A stretch of DNA of 64,000 nt. Origin: Diplonema japonicum (taxonomy: Eukaryota; Euglenozoa; Diplonemea; Diplonemida; Diplonemidae). Position numbers and translations under genes: made by a program. The notes beneath the pieces were generated by a model, which saw only the letters and a program-made list of their open reading frames with translations, made no database searches and was not told where the DNA came from. Shown here one piece after another: positions 30,460 to 41,299 of the stretch (the first letter of the stretch is position 1; each line of letters begins with the position of its first letter). The DNA lies in NCBI GenBank assembly GCA_964019335.1, contig OZ025706.1, forward strand, positions 62,001-126,000, read 5' to 3'.

Positions 30460-32826
30460 CTAGTAAGCCGCATACATGGGCATGGACACAGGAATAGGTG
30501 GGTCGCAGAGTGAAGCTGAGCTCTGAGGGAGCAGCGTCATTTGAGGGGTCTGTACAGAGGAACAGTGTGGGGTGAGGTCTGCATAGGTGGGAGAGCGTTC
30601 TACTACCTTTGTGTGATGCTCTATAACCTCAACTTCAACAAAGGGCTGGGGCGGTGGTGGCATGTAAGGTGTTTGGTTCCTAACGGGCGACACCTGACGT
30701 GCTTCCTCAACCTTTGCGACCTGATTCATGCTGGTGCTCGTCACGTCCATGAGCATCGTCTCTAGCTGGGTGATCTTCTGCTGCTGTGTGGCAATTAACA
30801 CCCCTGCATGTTGCAGCTCTTCTTCCGCTTGAACAGCAGCACTTTTCCCCCTGTCCTCCAGCCGTCCCATCAAGTCTTCTGCAGCACTTTTCAGCGACCA
30901 GCACTCGGTCTCCAGCTCCTTTACTCTCCTCTCCTTCTCCACGAGTCTTCCCCCCAACAGCCCCACCTTTCTGCAAAGGACTGCAACTCTCTCTCCCAAA
31001 TTACTCAAGCCTTGAACTGCGTGCTGTACCGCCTCCATGCCTGGGGCATTCCCCAGCGCCTCCTGAAGCATCACCATGAGGTCAGCCGCTCCGTCTTGCG
31101 GTACCGACCGCACTGACACCACAGACATCGCCGGCGTTATGAGCTTCTCCCCTAGGAACCGCTCCCTCTGCCAGCTCTCCCTATGGGGCGACGTGGTGCG
31201 CGACTTCACGTACTCGGAAGGGTCCTTGGCTGCGAGCACCCCGTCCAGCTGCATGCGCAACGACTTGGCTTCGACTTCAAGCTGCCCAAATGCCTCGTTC
31301 TTTGCCTCCTCATTGTTCAGCAGTTCGGTGTTCCTTGCAGTGAGATCCCCCACTTGCTCTGTGAGAATTCGCACCTGTTCCGCGAGGCTCTCAGTTTGGA
31401 CGTCGCGTTCGGCACCTCTGCTTTGCAGCAAGTCAGCCTGCTGCCTGTCAGAAAGCTCTCTGTTTGCGTCTTGCAGCTCTTCGCACCTGGCCCTCAACGC
31501 ATGCAGCTCCACATTGTCACTGTCGCTAGGCCCTTCCTTCACGGTCACACTCTCCAACTGGGCTATCATCGCAGTAGCCGCCTTGAGTTCCTCCTCTAGC
31601 CTGCTCCTGTCATCAACAGCTCGGCTCAAGCGCATTGTAAGAAGCTTCTTCTCTTGCGATATTTTTGCGTTGACGGCAACGAGCTGCATGTCCTTCGTGT
31701 GGTCAGTAGCCTGCGGGAGGTCCTTTGCCGCGTCGAGTGCTCTCTTGAGATCTGCCACTTGCTGCTTTTCCCTTTCAAGCATCTCTTCGAGGTGTCTGCG
31801 TTCCGTCTGCTCCAGTTCGTGCTGCTCGGCTACACGCACGTTGTGTGTCTTGTAGTCAGACAGAAGGGACACCATGCCGCCTGTTAGTTTGCACAACCGC
31901 CTGCAGTCGAGCTCAGAAATAGATACAGGCCTAGAGGGTTTGATGATGAAGCTCTTCTTGGTAGGGCCTGTTCTGTATTCGAGAAGAGCGTCAGGTTTAG
32001 AGAGCGCGAGGAGTGCTTGAAGATGCACGGTGGAAGCGACCTCGGTGTCGGCCACCTTGAGGATCACGTCGCCTTCGCTGAGGTGTGCGGCGGTAGGGTC
32101 GGAGAAGAGGACGCGTACGCACCCGGTGAAAGAGTCGCCGGGGTTCCAGGATGGGTTCTTTTGGAGGGAGGCGATGTCGCCCTCCACCTCGGTGGCAGGG
32201 ATGTCGGCGACATGCAGGCCGAAGATTTCGGGCAACATGTTCTCGATGTGCTCCGCAAGGCATGTCTCATTCACGAGTGTCGTGGCCAGCGTGTCGTTGA
32301 GCGTGTTTTGGAGTTTGGACTGCAGCCCCAACACCTCGCGGGAGAGGTCCTCGATGCGGAGGTTCGCTGCTTGTTGTGCGTCAAGTGCAGCAAGCTTCTC
32401 TGCCTCCCTTGCAGAAGCGATCTTCTCGACGTCTTCCTGCAACCTTGCCGTCTCTTGCTTTCTGTACTCGTACTGTTCCGTCAGCTGGGTCAAGCGCTGT
32501 CGGAGATGCAAAGTCTTTTCCGTGTCAGTATCAGCTTGCAATCCTCCGGAGAGAAGACGGTCCTCAAGCCTTCGGATAGTCGCCTCGTATTCCGACCGTT
32601 CCTGCTTGCGCATCCGTTTCTCGTTCAAGAGGTCGTCCGTAAGCTGCTGGAGGTAGGTATCACTGGCAGAAGGCATTTGAGTGGCAGGGGTAGATGGAGG
32701 CATCGCGGGTGAGTAAGTAGTGCCAATAGACCCCATCCCCATCCCCAGCACCCCTAAGAACGCTGAACTTGCCCTGATAGGGGAGGCCCTCCTACGTAGA
32801 GGCGAGCGTCGATCCATATCCCTCAT
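30460..32826 (-). CDS. Long coiled-coil protein with a PDZ-like domain
   Basis: A single exon of 788 residues; a second in-frame ATG four codons on (32817) is equally possible. The N terminus is basic and Ser/Pro-rich. Coiled coil runs about 60-185. A PDZ-like module near 210-300 has the pattern GCVRVLFSDPTAAHLSEGD then VILKVADTEV and LLEYRTG. Coiled coil resumes for about 300 residues (KRALDAAKD, ARCEELQDANRELSDRQ). The C terminus is Pro-rich. A scaffold role, perhaps at the flagellum or cytoskeleton, is inferred only from architecture. No ortholog is recognised. Confidence 0.75.
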   Translation of the reverse strand: MRDMDRRSPLRRRASPIRASSAFLGVLGMGMGSIGTTYSPAMPPSTPATQMPSASDTYLQQLTDDLLNEKRMRKQERSEYEATIRRLEDRLLSGGLQADTDTEKTLHLRQRLTQLTEQYEYRKQETARLQEDVEKIASAREAEKLAALDAQQAANLRIEDLSREVLGLQSKLQNTLNDTLATTLVNETCLAEHIENMLPEIFGLHVADIPATEVEGDIASLQKNPSWNPGDSFTGCVRVLFSDPTAAHLSEGDVILKVADTEVASTVHLQALLALSKPDALLEYRTGPTKKSFIIKPSRPVSISELDCRRLCKLTGGMVSLLSDYKTHNVRVAEQHELEQTERRHLEEMLEREKQQVADLKRALDAAKDLPQATDHTKDMQLVAVNAKISQEKKLLTMRLSRAVDDRSRLEEELKAATAMIAQLESVTVKEGPSDSDNVELHALRARCEELQDANRELSDRQQADLLQSRGAERDVQTESLAEQVRILTEQVGDLTARNTELLNNEEAKNEAFGQLEVEAKSLRMQLDGVLAAKDPSEYVKSRTTSPHRESWQRERFLGEKLITPAMSVVSVRSVPQDGAADLMVMLQEALGNAPGMEAVQHAVQGLSNLGERVAVLCRKVGLLGGRLVEKERRVKELETECWSLKSAAEDLMGRLEDRGKSAAVQAEEELQHAGVLIATQQQKITQLETMLMDVTSTSMNQVAKVEEARQVSPVRNQTPYMPPPPQPFVEVEVIEHHTKVVERSPTYADLTPHCSSVQTPQMTLLPQSSASLCDPPIPVSMPMYAAY

Positions 32827-33440
32827 AAGGGACCTGCGGGGTGGTATGACTTAAAAGAGAACAAAATAGTGGGGGGGGGAACACTGGGAAGAGAAAGGAA
32901 GAAGAAAGAAAAACCTGAGCGGGCATTGCGTCAGGGGGAGGAGGGGTAGAAGAATGTATCCTATTATATCTTTTCGGTGCTGCTGCGGCTTTTTTTTTTT
33001 TTTTTTCTTCTTTTTTTTTCCTTTTTTTCTGTTCTACCCTTTTCCCCCTCTTTTTTTTCGACACAAACAGTAACGATCCCGCTTGCGCCGCTCTACCTTA
33101 GGGAAATGAAGAAAGTGATGTTTTCATTATCAAGTTTCGTTTCCCTTCCCTGCCCTGTGCTTTTTCTTCTATTGTTCTTTCCTTCTTCCACCACCGTTTC
33201 CTTCCCTCCCTTTTTTTTCCCCCCGTATCCGTATTTTTCTTCTAATCAAGAAACGCAAAGAAAAAAAAAGAGAAACAAAAAGAGGGGTACCTGTGGTATG
33301 TGGCAGGACGCCTTTAAAAAAACCTGACCTAACTTCAAGGTGACACATGTTAACGCTCAAAAAAAAAAAAACACTATTTTCTCTTCGACGAAAATCTTCT
33401 ACCACTTCGAGAATATCCCCCCCCCCCCCCCCCCATCCGG
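32827..33440. other. Intergenic, one short dispersed repeat
   Basis: 614 bp without a supportable gene. It contains T and C runs and, at 33284-33313, a copy of a roughly 29-bp repeat (GGGTACCTGYGGTATGTRG...) shared with 60841-60869. Confidence 0.5.
33284..33313. repeat. Short dispersed repeat, copy 1
   Basis: A motif of about 29 bp, GGGTACCTGYGGTATGTRGC followed by AGGACGCCT, also at 60841-60869 in the same orientation with two substitutions. Both copies sit in intergenic sequence after an A-rich stretch. This may be the end of a larger decayed element. Confidence 0.6.
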
Positions 33441-36400
33441 TTAGTCTTTATGTTCCCCGCCGTCCTGCGAGGGTGGGGGCGGGGGGTGGATTGGTATATT
33501 GTTCCTTTCGAATTCATCGGCTTGTTCGGTTTCTCCTTGAGATTGTCTGTCACCTTCGCCAGCACTGTCATGGATTTCAGGCATTGGGATATCGTCGAAG
33601 GTTTCATCAAGAACACGCGGCTGCTTGGACTTGAACAGCCTATAAATAGGCCTCAAGAAAATCCTCCAAATTATGCCCAAGAGGCACACCAACAGAATCC
33701 CAAGACACACACCAGCAATAATGGCTACGGCAGTGTACTCCTCAGCGTACTTCTGAGCTGTGTCCATCAAGGGTGCAGGGGTCGATTCAACAGGCGCCTC
33801 CATGCTTGTCGACAGAAGGATTCCAAATCCTACATCCACGCTCTTGGGGCTGGCCCCGTACACCCCGACGAACAGGTACTCACTCTGCATTTTAATCTCT
33901 ACAATGATCTGCTTCGTCTTTGTGTAGGGCTGCTTCATAACATGACTTTGTTTGACCTTGTCGGGCTGGCCCACTTGGTCGGGGCTGTCCCATATGAGCA
34001 CATCGAACATGCTTGACGGGTCCTCCCACTCTACAGTCAGGTACAGGTCGATGTCTTCTTGTTGATCCCACGAGTGTACCAAGAGGTCCCCTTCAAGGTG
34101 CGTCAGAAGCCTGTCTAGTTTCTTTCCCAACGGCAGTTCCTTCGCGGCCAATGAACAGTCCGCTCCGAAATGCTCCGCGTAGCACGTGCAGCCACCATAT
34201 GACCCACAGAACCCCGCCCCCGAGCACACCGTCGGGATCTTCGTCCCATTCGGTGCCGTCACCACGCCCATCGGGCAGACGGTGTCACAATGCACACCAC
34301 GTGCGTTCCCTTCGCACTGACAGCTTCCGTCAACGCACTGTCCTTTATTCGAGCACTGCTCACTGCTGAAGCATGCCGCTACTGACATGTGCCCCAGTTC
34401 GATATGTGCAGCATTCTCCTCAGAACTCGTCTGGAAGCACAGGTAGAACGCATCTTTTTTGCTCTCGGGCAGCGACACGCGCGGGTTGGCCAAAAGGAAA
34501 ATATGCATCCATTCTGTGCCACCTGGCTCCTTTTCCACCACGATGCCGCCCTTGCAGGGTTGCTCTGACACCCGTATCACAGCAGTCTTCGGCAGCTGCA
34601 AACCCTCAACCTTCAGCTTGGCATGCGTCTCAGCCGGGAACGCTCCCAGAGAGGAGCCACCATCGCTGATAATCGGTCTCGGGTATGCTTGTCCCCAGTA
34701 CTGCGATCCCGTGTCAATAGAAACGAGGTGGATACGGTCTACAACCGCAAGCGGCAGTAGACCTGGCTCTGCCTCGTACCAGAACCCTAAGTGCTGGAAG
34801 CACACTAGATACGAACCATCGCCGATGGTCACGAGACCCCCCTGCTCCTTGAATATGGTGATCATTGCATCGTCCATGTCCTTGCCAACGTACCCACACC
34901 TCGGTGCGGTAGTGAGGGCCATGGGTGCAAGAGGATTGTTGGGCATCCTGATGGAGAACGGGACAGTCGCCAGGAGCACGTCGGTGTTGTATTCGACAGC
35001 AGAGCTGAATGAAGTAGTGTTCCTTTCGAACGCGATGCCCACCTCCGGGTCTAAGACCACACCACCATAGTACACCCACATCATATGGATACCGGTGCTT
35101 TCTGGTGTCAGTTCGCATTTGATGACAGCACTGTCCGCCTCAACCACGTTGCAGGCGTAGCCCAGTTCGTCGTTGCCATACAGCACTACAGGGTCCTTCC
35201 CGTGCTTCCCGAACAGGTACAGGTAAGTGGCATCGATGCCCACCATGAGCATCCGAGAAGGTGTCCCGGTCTTCGTAAGACTCACGCCGTCTAAAGTAGG
35301 CAAGGGCATGATTGTGAAGGACAAAGGTACCTGGTCTACAGTGGTGGAGCCCACGTGCAAGATCACCTCGTACACAGCACCTTCTTCAGGCTTGAGGGAC
35401 TCCAAGGAAGGAAGTTGGAATTCAATGAGCTTGTCATTGAGGAGCTGGTTGGGGCACGACCCGATACGCTCCTTCTCCTGGTTAGGCATCGTCTTGAAGA
35501 CGAACACAGCCATGCGCTGCCCTTCGACACCGAGGTTCTGCCCGTGGATAAAGACTCTCCTCTCGCCGTTTTCGGAAACCACCGAGAATGGAAGGTCTAC
35601 TCGAGGGGCAGGATCCTCGTTGTACCCCTTGTAAGAGAGACCGGTGGTGGCAGCTTCGCCCATGATGCGAAGGGTGGCCATGGTGTCTGTCGTTTTCTGT
35701 GAGAATCCAAATCTTCGAACCTTGAAGTACAGCATCTCATCTATGATGGTGACGTTCAGCTCGCACCTGATGCGATCGTTCTCATAGTCGAACACCTCAC
35801 ACTCCCCGTCTTCAACTTCAGGGTACCGCCCCACCGTAACCTTGAGCCCGGGAGAAGGGACGTTCACGACTTCGGACATGCCGCAGATAACAAGGTTGCC
35901 GACGCAGACAGGCGGCTGCTGGTCGTAAAGGTTCCTCCCAAACAGCGTGACGGAGGGCAACGTGGAGTCGAAGGCTTCCGCGTAGGTGAGCTCCACTGAT
36001 GACTTCGCCACAGGGGGAACAGAGTTCGAGATGCCTGTGATGACAGTCACATCCTCGAACTGCAGCGTGGTGGACGTCTCTGCGATGGGCACACCGTCGA
36101 ACGTGATGTTCAGCTTGTAAATCCCTGCCCTCACGTGCGGGCTTGTCCTACAGTGCAGCATGTCGTCCGACACGTACTCCTGCACCGTGCACTCGTAGTG
36201 GCCGTAGTTCACTGTCGCCATAGGCTCATCCTGCCCATACCATCGCTCCCCGATGGATCGGCCTTCGATGTAAACGTCACCCGAGCCGTAGACAGTGAGG
36301 TAACGGTTGAAGTACACCGACGAGAAAGGCAGGCAGTTCTGCTCCGTACTGTCGCAGTATGACGAAAAGAGGCCCTGCACCCTGTGGTTGGACATTTGAG

Positions 36401-39400
36401 CCGTGGCAAACCGCACAACCTGCTTGGTTAACATGGGGTTCGGGCTGAAGGGTGTATAGATTTCGAGCTTGCTGATGACGTTGTAGCTCATGGACTGCGT
36501 CATGCAGATGATTTCCTTGTCCGAAGACTCCTCCACCGCAACGGTGCACTTCAAGCGGAGGTCCACCCCGTTTAGCTTTTTCTCGTAACCCACTGCAACG
36601 TCCTTTGGAGAGCCCAAGTTCGCTCCCTTGATGCTCAGCATGGTTCCAGTGCGCGTTAAGTCGTCGCTCACAACTACATCGCTGGTCCCGTCAGATCCGG
36701 AATTCCTCACACTCACGCTGTGGATGACAGGCTTGTTAGGGTCTACCTCCGTTACTTCTGTGATGGTCAGGTCGAGCACAGCCGCATGGCAACAACCCGC
36801 GTGCAATCCTATGAAGTACTCATCACCCGCCTTGTCATCGTTCACAGTCTCCTGCAGCATCTTCACATCTTCAGCCGCGCAGTCTGTGCACCTTTGGCTC
36901 ATGTCGTAGTGCGTGTCGTACTCCTTCATCGACGGCGGTGCGCCCTTTCTGATGAAAATATCAACATCACTGTACTTGTCGTACTGAGTTTGTCTTTCAA
37001 CAACGATCTTCAGGGCTTTTGTCCCTCCAGGCGACTTGTACTTGTAAAGCTTCTCCCCCCAAACGAGTAGTGACAAATTCTTCTCCACCTTTTCGCCTGT
37101 GAACTCTGAAACTTCGCAGAAGGAGCTGCCCACGCATGCTGGGAGCGCGTCACAACCGGTGCCTTCGATGCCGGAGGCCACGAGGGCGAACTTTTGCGTT
37201 GAGCTGGAGCCCATCGAGAAGCCCTTTACAACGATTTTGTACACTCCGGGCTGAGCGTCTTTGATGCTTACCTTCTCCACGTTGTTGAGGGCGTCGCGCT
37301 CGTGGTCAGCAGGCGAGCCGATGCCGTTCCCAAGATGCACGTGCCCGTCGGGTGTCATCACACGCAAGTCCAGATCATTGACAAGGGCCCACTTGCTGTT
37401 CGAACCTGCAGAAGCGTCCATCCACACCAGCGTGGCCCGGAACCCATACTTCGACACAGTTGCATAGTTAACGCAGAAGGAGAGCTCGTCACCCGTGCCT
37501 ACCTCACCCTCATTGATGAACAGTGGCACTGTCTTGTGCTGCGTTGACATGACAGCATCCAACGTCACCCTGCCGTGGCCTTGGTAGAAGGAAGGCGTGG
37601 TGTCGAGCTGCTCCCAATCCCCTTGTGCATTCCTGTCAACAAGACCCGTGAGAGGGACAGCGGATTGCACCAGCATTGCTTTGACAAGCACCCCAGACGG
37701 TTCCGGGTTGCTGGTCCCATGGCCACCCTTTTGGAGCCATTGCCTAATTTGCACAGCAACAGCAGCCACCATGGGGCACGCCATGGAGGTGCCCATCTCG
37801 GCCTCTAAGTCGCAGTTCTGCGTGTCGAGCATAGAGTCTGATCTTGCGCTGTGCACGTAGTACCCGACAGCCACAACGTCTGGCTTGAAGCGCAGGTCAC
37901 TTGTTGGCCCTCTAGAGCTGAACTCAGCAACGTTGTTCATGTTCTTATGCGGGCTGGGCTTCTGATCAATGACGATCGACGTAGTGATGGTCGGGTTCTT
38001 CTTCATGTCGGCCTTGAGCTGGTTCCCGCCTGAGAGGGAGATCATGTAGGCAGGTATCTTGAACTCGGACTTCTGTCCATCTTCGAGGCCCATCACAATG
38101 GGGTCGCCCGGGACGTGGTTCACGATGACGACACCCACTGCACCTGCATCTTGGAGCTCCTGTACCTTGACACCAAAGAAGCAGACCCCCCTGTTGACGA
38201 TGGCAAGTTTGCCTCTGATGGCAGCAGCGTTCGAGAGGTGACCTTCGCCCGGCTTGCCGCTAGAGGAGCAGCCGTTCTCAGGGTCCACCATCACAGGCAG
38301 CACGTTGGTGGGGAGCGTCGGGTGCTTGTCCCCAAAGTAGCCCTTCGTGACCAGGTACGAGAAGCCATTAAAGTCCAGCAGGAAATTATCAAGCCCCATC
38401 TCCTGCCAGGAAGCAAGGGGTGCCATCGACGCCCCAACGGAGACACAGTTCTTGGCAACGGACGGGGAGAGGATGGTGTACTTGTCGCACTTAGGGTTTG
38501 AGGGGGTCTTTTCACACGCTTTGTCAGCCTCGTTGCCGGCGGAAAAGAGGACCAGGTCTGTTGGGTAAGAGCGGCTAAAGGAATCAACATGCTGGGCATG
38601 TAAGCTGTATGTGCTCCTTCCGCCGCCCCACGAGTTGGAGTGCACATGTGCACCTGCGTCATGCGCGAACTTGAAAAGCTCCTTCTCAATGTTCGACGGG
38701 ACGGACACTGCTTCTGTTGAACCGTACTTCCCGGCGAGGTCGATGAAGGCGATCTTGGCCTTGGGGACAAACCCGTGGTACTCAGCCATGGCAGGGTCCT
38801 TGCTGGGGTTGAACATCTCGCCGGCCACTGTTCCGACCACATGGGTACCGTGCCCGCCACCGGTGTCCTTGTCGCTCATTCCCTCAATGGAGTTGTCGGC
38901 TGTTTTGTACGTGACGATCTTGCGGTGCGCAGGGTCTAACCTGTCGTAAGGAACGCTGCGTGAAGGGTCGTTGAAGAAGCAGTGGTCGGCGTCGATCCCA
39001 GTGTCAGCCACACCGACTACAGCACCCTCTCCATCCAGGTGAGCGTACGGCTCGGAAGCGGTCGCTGTACCAGTGGACAGAACAGGGCGGGAGTACTTGT
39101 TGAGGGGCTTGTACGTGATAGGGTGCTCAATGTACGCGACAGCACTCTCATGGATGTCCTCATGAAGTAGCGCAGACACGACACCTGACCAGTTTGTCGT
39201 GGTGTTGTGGTGTTTGAGATACAGCCTGTTTTCCTCCATCGTCACCTTCACGAAAGGGTCGTGTCGCGAGATGGCTTCTTCAACGTGATGCTTGTGCCTT
39301 CCTTCGGCATGGAGCGAAACAACAAGCTGGGATCTGTCATAACCAGGGCCAGTGTCCGACACGGAGTGGTGCTGTTTGAAGGATTTTACGAACCGTTGGG

Positions 39401-39752
39401 GGACGGTGGCCACGAAGGACACCCTTCGTAAGTTTGTTTGGATTTCTTTTGCGGTTATCTTTCTGACGTGGGCGATGTACGTATTGCGCGAGACGTGATT
39501 GACCCAGCCGCCTTCCGCGGAGACAATTTTCTCAAGCTCCTTAACTGTTTCGTGATGCACCGGGGCCTTTAGCTTCACTATGTACTCTCCGTTGTCTCTT
39601 CCGGCATCGATGCTGCCCATATCTTTCAAGTCTATTGTGTCTTCAACTAGTTCTATTACCTTTGGGTGGTCTACGTAACCTGTAACTCTGCCCTTTTCTA
39701 TCTTGGCCTGCCAGCCACATATCGCGGCCACAATCCATGCTGCGACGAGCAT
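33441..39752 (-). CDS. Giant subtilisin-like (S8) transmembrane protease
   Basis: A single uninterrupted exon of 2103 residues. Order: signal/anchor peptide (MLVAAWIVAAICGWQA); propeptide region; S8 catalytic domain about 240-720 with the triad Asp (VVGVADTGID), His (GGGHGTHVVG) and Ser (GTSMACPMVAA), plus the SNSWGG oxyanion region. A PA-type insert (RGKLAIVNRGVCFFGVKVQE) lies between His and Ser. A long beta-rich region with IPT/TIG-like repeats follows (for example SIKGANLGSP). Two Cys-rich EGF-like units sit near 1800-1870 (CSNKGQCVDGSCQC, CGSYGGCTCYAEHFGADC). Then come one membrane span (AVAIIAGVCLGILLVCLLGI) and an acidic, Pro-rich cytosolic tail. All triad residues are present, so activity is likely. 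Surface processing or prey/host-matrix digestion is inferred. The absence of introns over 6.3 kb contrasts with the neighbours. Confidence 0.9.
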   Translation of the reverse strand: MLVAAWIVAAICGWQAKIEKGRVTGYVDHPKVIELVEDTIDLKDMGSIDAGRDNGEYIVKLKAPVHHETVKELEKIVSAEGGWVNHVSRNTYIAHVRKITAKEIQTNLRRVSFVATVPQRFVKSFKQHHSVSDTGPGYDRSQLVVSLHAEGRHKHHVEEAISRHDPFVKVTMEENRLYLKHHNTTTNWSGVVSALLHEDIHESAVAYIEHPITYKPLNKYSRPVLSTGTATASEPYAHLDGEGAVVGVADTGIDADHCFFNDPSRSVPYDRLDPAHRKIVTYKTADNSIEGMSDKDTGGGHGTHVVGTVAGEMFNPSKDPAMAEYHGFVPKAKIAFIDLAGKYGSTEAVSVPSNIEKELFKFAHDAGAHVHSNSWGGGRSTYSLHAQHVDSFSRSYPTDLVLFSAGNEADKACEKTPSNPKCDKYTILSPSVAKNCVSVGASMAPLASWQEMGLDNFLLDFNGFSYLVTKGYFGDKHPTLPTNVLPVMVDPENGCSSSGKPGEGHLSNAAAIRGKLAIVNRGVCFFGVKVQELQDAGAVGVVIVNHVPGDPIVMGLEDGQKSEFKIPAYMISLSGGNQLKADMKKNPTITTSIVIDQKPSPHKNMNNVAEFSSRGPTSDLRFKPDVVAVGYYVHSARSDSMLDTQNCDLEAEMGTSMACPMVAAVAVQIRQWLQKGGHGTSNPEPSGVLVKAMLVQSAVPLTGLVDRNAQGDWEQLDTTPSFYQGHGRVTLDAVMSTQHKTVPLFINEGEVGTGDELSFCVNYATVSKYGFRATLVWMDASAGSNSKWALVNDLDLRVMTPDGHVHLGNGIGSPADHERDALNNVEKVSIKDAQPGVYKIVVKGFSMGSSSTQKFALVASGIEGTGCDALPACVGSSFCEVSEFTGEKVEKNLSLLVWGEKLYKYKSPGGTKALKIVVERQTQYDKYSDVDIFIRKGAPPSMKEYDTHYDMSQRCTDCAAEDVKMLQETVNDDKAGDEYFIGLHAGCCHAAVLDLTITEVTEVDPNKPVIHSVSVRNSGSDGTSDVVVSDDLTRTGTMLSIKGANLGSPKDVAVGYEKKLNGVDLRLKCTVAVEESSDKEIICMTQSMSYNVISKLEIYTPFSPNPMLTKQVVRFATAQMSNHRVQGLFSSYCDSTEQNCLPFSSVYFNRYLTVYGSGDVYIEGRSIGERWYGQDEPMATVNYGHYECTVQEYVSDDMLHCRTSPHVRAGIYKLNITFDGVPIAETSTTLQFEDVTVITGISNSVPPVAKSSVELTYAEAFDSTLPSVTLFGRNLYDQQPPVCVGNLVICGMSEVVNVPSPGLKVTVGRYPEVEDGECEVFDYENDRIRCELNVTIIDEMLYFKVRRFGFSQKTTDTMATLRIMGEAATTGLSYKGYNEDPAPRVDLPFSVVSENGERRVFIHGQNLGVEGQRMAVFVFKTMPNQEKERIGSCPNQLLNDKLIEFQLPSLESLKPEEGAVYEVILHVGSTTVDQVPLSFTIMPLPTLDGVSLTKTGTPSRMLMVGIDATYLYLFGKHGKDPVVLYGNDELGYACNVVEADSAVIKCELTPESTGIHMMWVYYGGVVLDPEVGIAFERNTTSFSSAVEYNTDVLLATVPFSIRMPNNPLAPMALTTAPRCGYVGKDMDDAMITIFKEQGGLVTIGDGSYLVCFQHLGFWYEAEPGLLPLAVVDRIHLVSIDTGSQYWGQAYPRPIISDGGSSLGAFPAETHAKLKVEGLQLPKTAVIRVSEQPCKGGIVVEKEPGGTEWMHIFLLANPRVSLPESKKDAFYLCFQTSSEENAAHIELGHMSVAACFSSEQCSNKGQCVDGSCQCEGNARGVHCDTVCPMGVVTAPNGTKIPTVCSGAGFCGSYGGCTCYAEHFGADCSLAAKELPLGKKLDRLLTHLEGDLLVHSWDQQEDIDLYLTVEWEDPSSMFDVLIWDSPDQVGQPDKVKQSHVMKQPYTKTKQIIVEIKMQSEYLFVGVYGASPKSVDVGFGILLSTSMEAPVESTPAPLMDTAQKYAEEYTAVAIIAGVCLGILLVCLLGIIWRIFLRPIYRLFKSKQPRVLDETFDDIPMPEIHDSAGEGDRQSQGETEQADEFERNNIPIHPPPPPSQDGGEHKD

Positions 39753-40168
39753 GGTTTTTTCTTTTTTTTTTTTTTTTTTTCCTTTCCTTCTCTCGTGTTA
39801 CTTTTTTTTTCTTTTTTTAAAAGTTTGAAAGAGAAAAAAAAAAAAGAAATATTGGGAAGAGGGAGTGGGCGGTGAATTTTTTTTTTTAAAGGCAGCTTTG
39901 GCCGCCTTAAGAGAGGGATAATAATAAAAAGAAAAAGAAAGGGGAGGAAGAAGAAAAAAGGGGGGGGGAAACAAGGGAGAAGGGGGGGGGGGGGGAGAAG
40001 AAATTTTCCGATGTATCCCCTAAATTTGGTGTCAAATAATAAACCTTAGGAAAACAAAGGGGAAGGGGGGTCTTTATAATTGCCAAATAGCTGTTGTGGT
40101 GTGCACAACGAAGTAGAATTGTAAAGGTGGGGGGGGGGAGGCCTTATACAGTTGCGGAGCATCTGAAG

Positions 40169-40272
40169 AACTAGTTTGGCGCTTCAGCTGTTTATGCGCA
40201 CGAGCGAAGTTCGACCTAATAAAATAGCTCATTACGCTGCCATCAACTAGTCAAGTAGTCTCGACAATAATA
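40169..40272. repeat. Dispersed repeat copy 2 (ACTAGT-ended)
   Basis: Second copy of the repeat at 6608-6710, with a 37-bp identical core (40215-40251). Stem positions differ from copy 1 while the GAGC/GCTC pairing is kept, consistent with conserved secondary structure. Confidence 0.75.
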
Positions 40273-41113
40273 ACTTTTAGAAAAAAAAAAAAGAAATCTG
40301 CTCTAGTATGCGTGGTGATGAATCGTCATTGCTGCCGTCCCCTCCCTTTTTTTTTTTTTTTTTTTACCTCCTTTAAAGTTTCTCTTGTCTCAAGAAACCG
40401 GTAAAACGGGAAAAAAAAAAAAAAAAAAAGAAAAGTTGTTTGCTTGTGTGATTACTGTAAAAACGACAAATTCCGGGAAAAAAAAAAAAGCACGAAAAAA
40501 GGGAAAACAAAATGCTTCGACTTTCTTCTTCTTCTTTTTTTTTTCTTTCCAAATTGTGGGAGCTGGGGGTCCTGCCGGAAGGATATTCCGGTTTTCTAAG
40601 GCAGTTGGAAGAAATGTCCGAAAGGAAGAAAACTTTGGCAACTGGAGGTTTTTATTTTTTTTTTTGTTTGTGTTTTTACAGTATTTTATTTGTTTTTTGA
40701 TTTGGTATAAAAAAAAAAAAAAAAGGAGAAAAGAAGAAAAAAAAAACCAGTACATAAAGTGTTCGCTGAAATAAAAAAGAAAGGACAAAAATAACCGCCC
40801 CTCCCCCTTTTTTTTTTTTGCCTTGTCAAAAGCACCTCAAAGAAAAAGAGAAAAAAAAAAAAAAAAAAAAAAGACTCGATTGTGCTTGAGCAAAAAAAGT
40901 CATTTTGAGGTGCACAACAAAAGCTGGGGCTGATAGTGATTTCTCTTCCTTCTTTCCAGGTGACAGAAGGTGTGTTCGAAAGAAAAAAAAAGGAAAAAAA
41001 AAAAAAAAGAGCAATAAAATTAGTGTGCAATATTGTTGGCTGTGCGAAGGGAGAGGAGAGACCCACCATGTCAATTACTGCGTTCGGGGGGGGAGGGATT
41101 AGCTATTTATTAA

Positions 41114-41253
41114 GTGAAAATAAGATAGCATTATTTCACGCGTGGTGGCAGGGGGTTTAACGAGTAGGGATCTTAGTTCACGAGCGAAGCGAGTGAAGTA
41201 AAAAGCTACGAGTTAAACCCGCCACCACAAGTGGAATAATGCTCTTATTTAAC
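41114..41253. repeat. Foldback element 1
   Basis: Left arm 41114-41166 (GTGAAAATAAG...GGTTTAACGAGTA) pairs imperfectly with right arm 41207-41253 (TACGAGTTAAACC...CTTATTTAAC). The loop of about 40 bp contains CGAGCGAAGCGAG. Arms of about 50 bp with small indels suggest a foldback or MITE-like insertion. Confidence 0.75.
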
Positions 41254-41299
41254 AAGAGCCGGGTTTGAAAGGGTGGGAGGTTACAGGGTTACAACAAGT

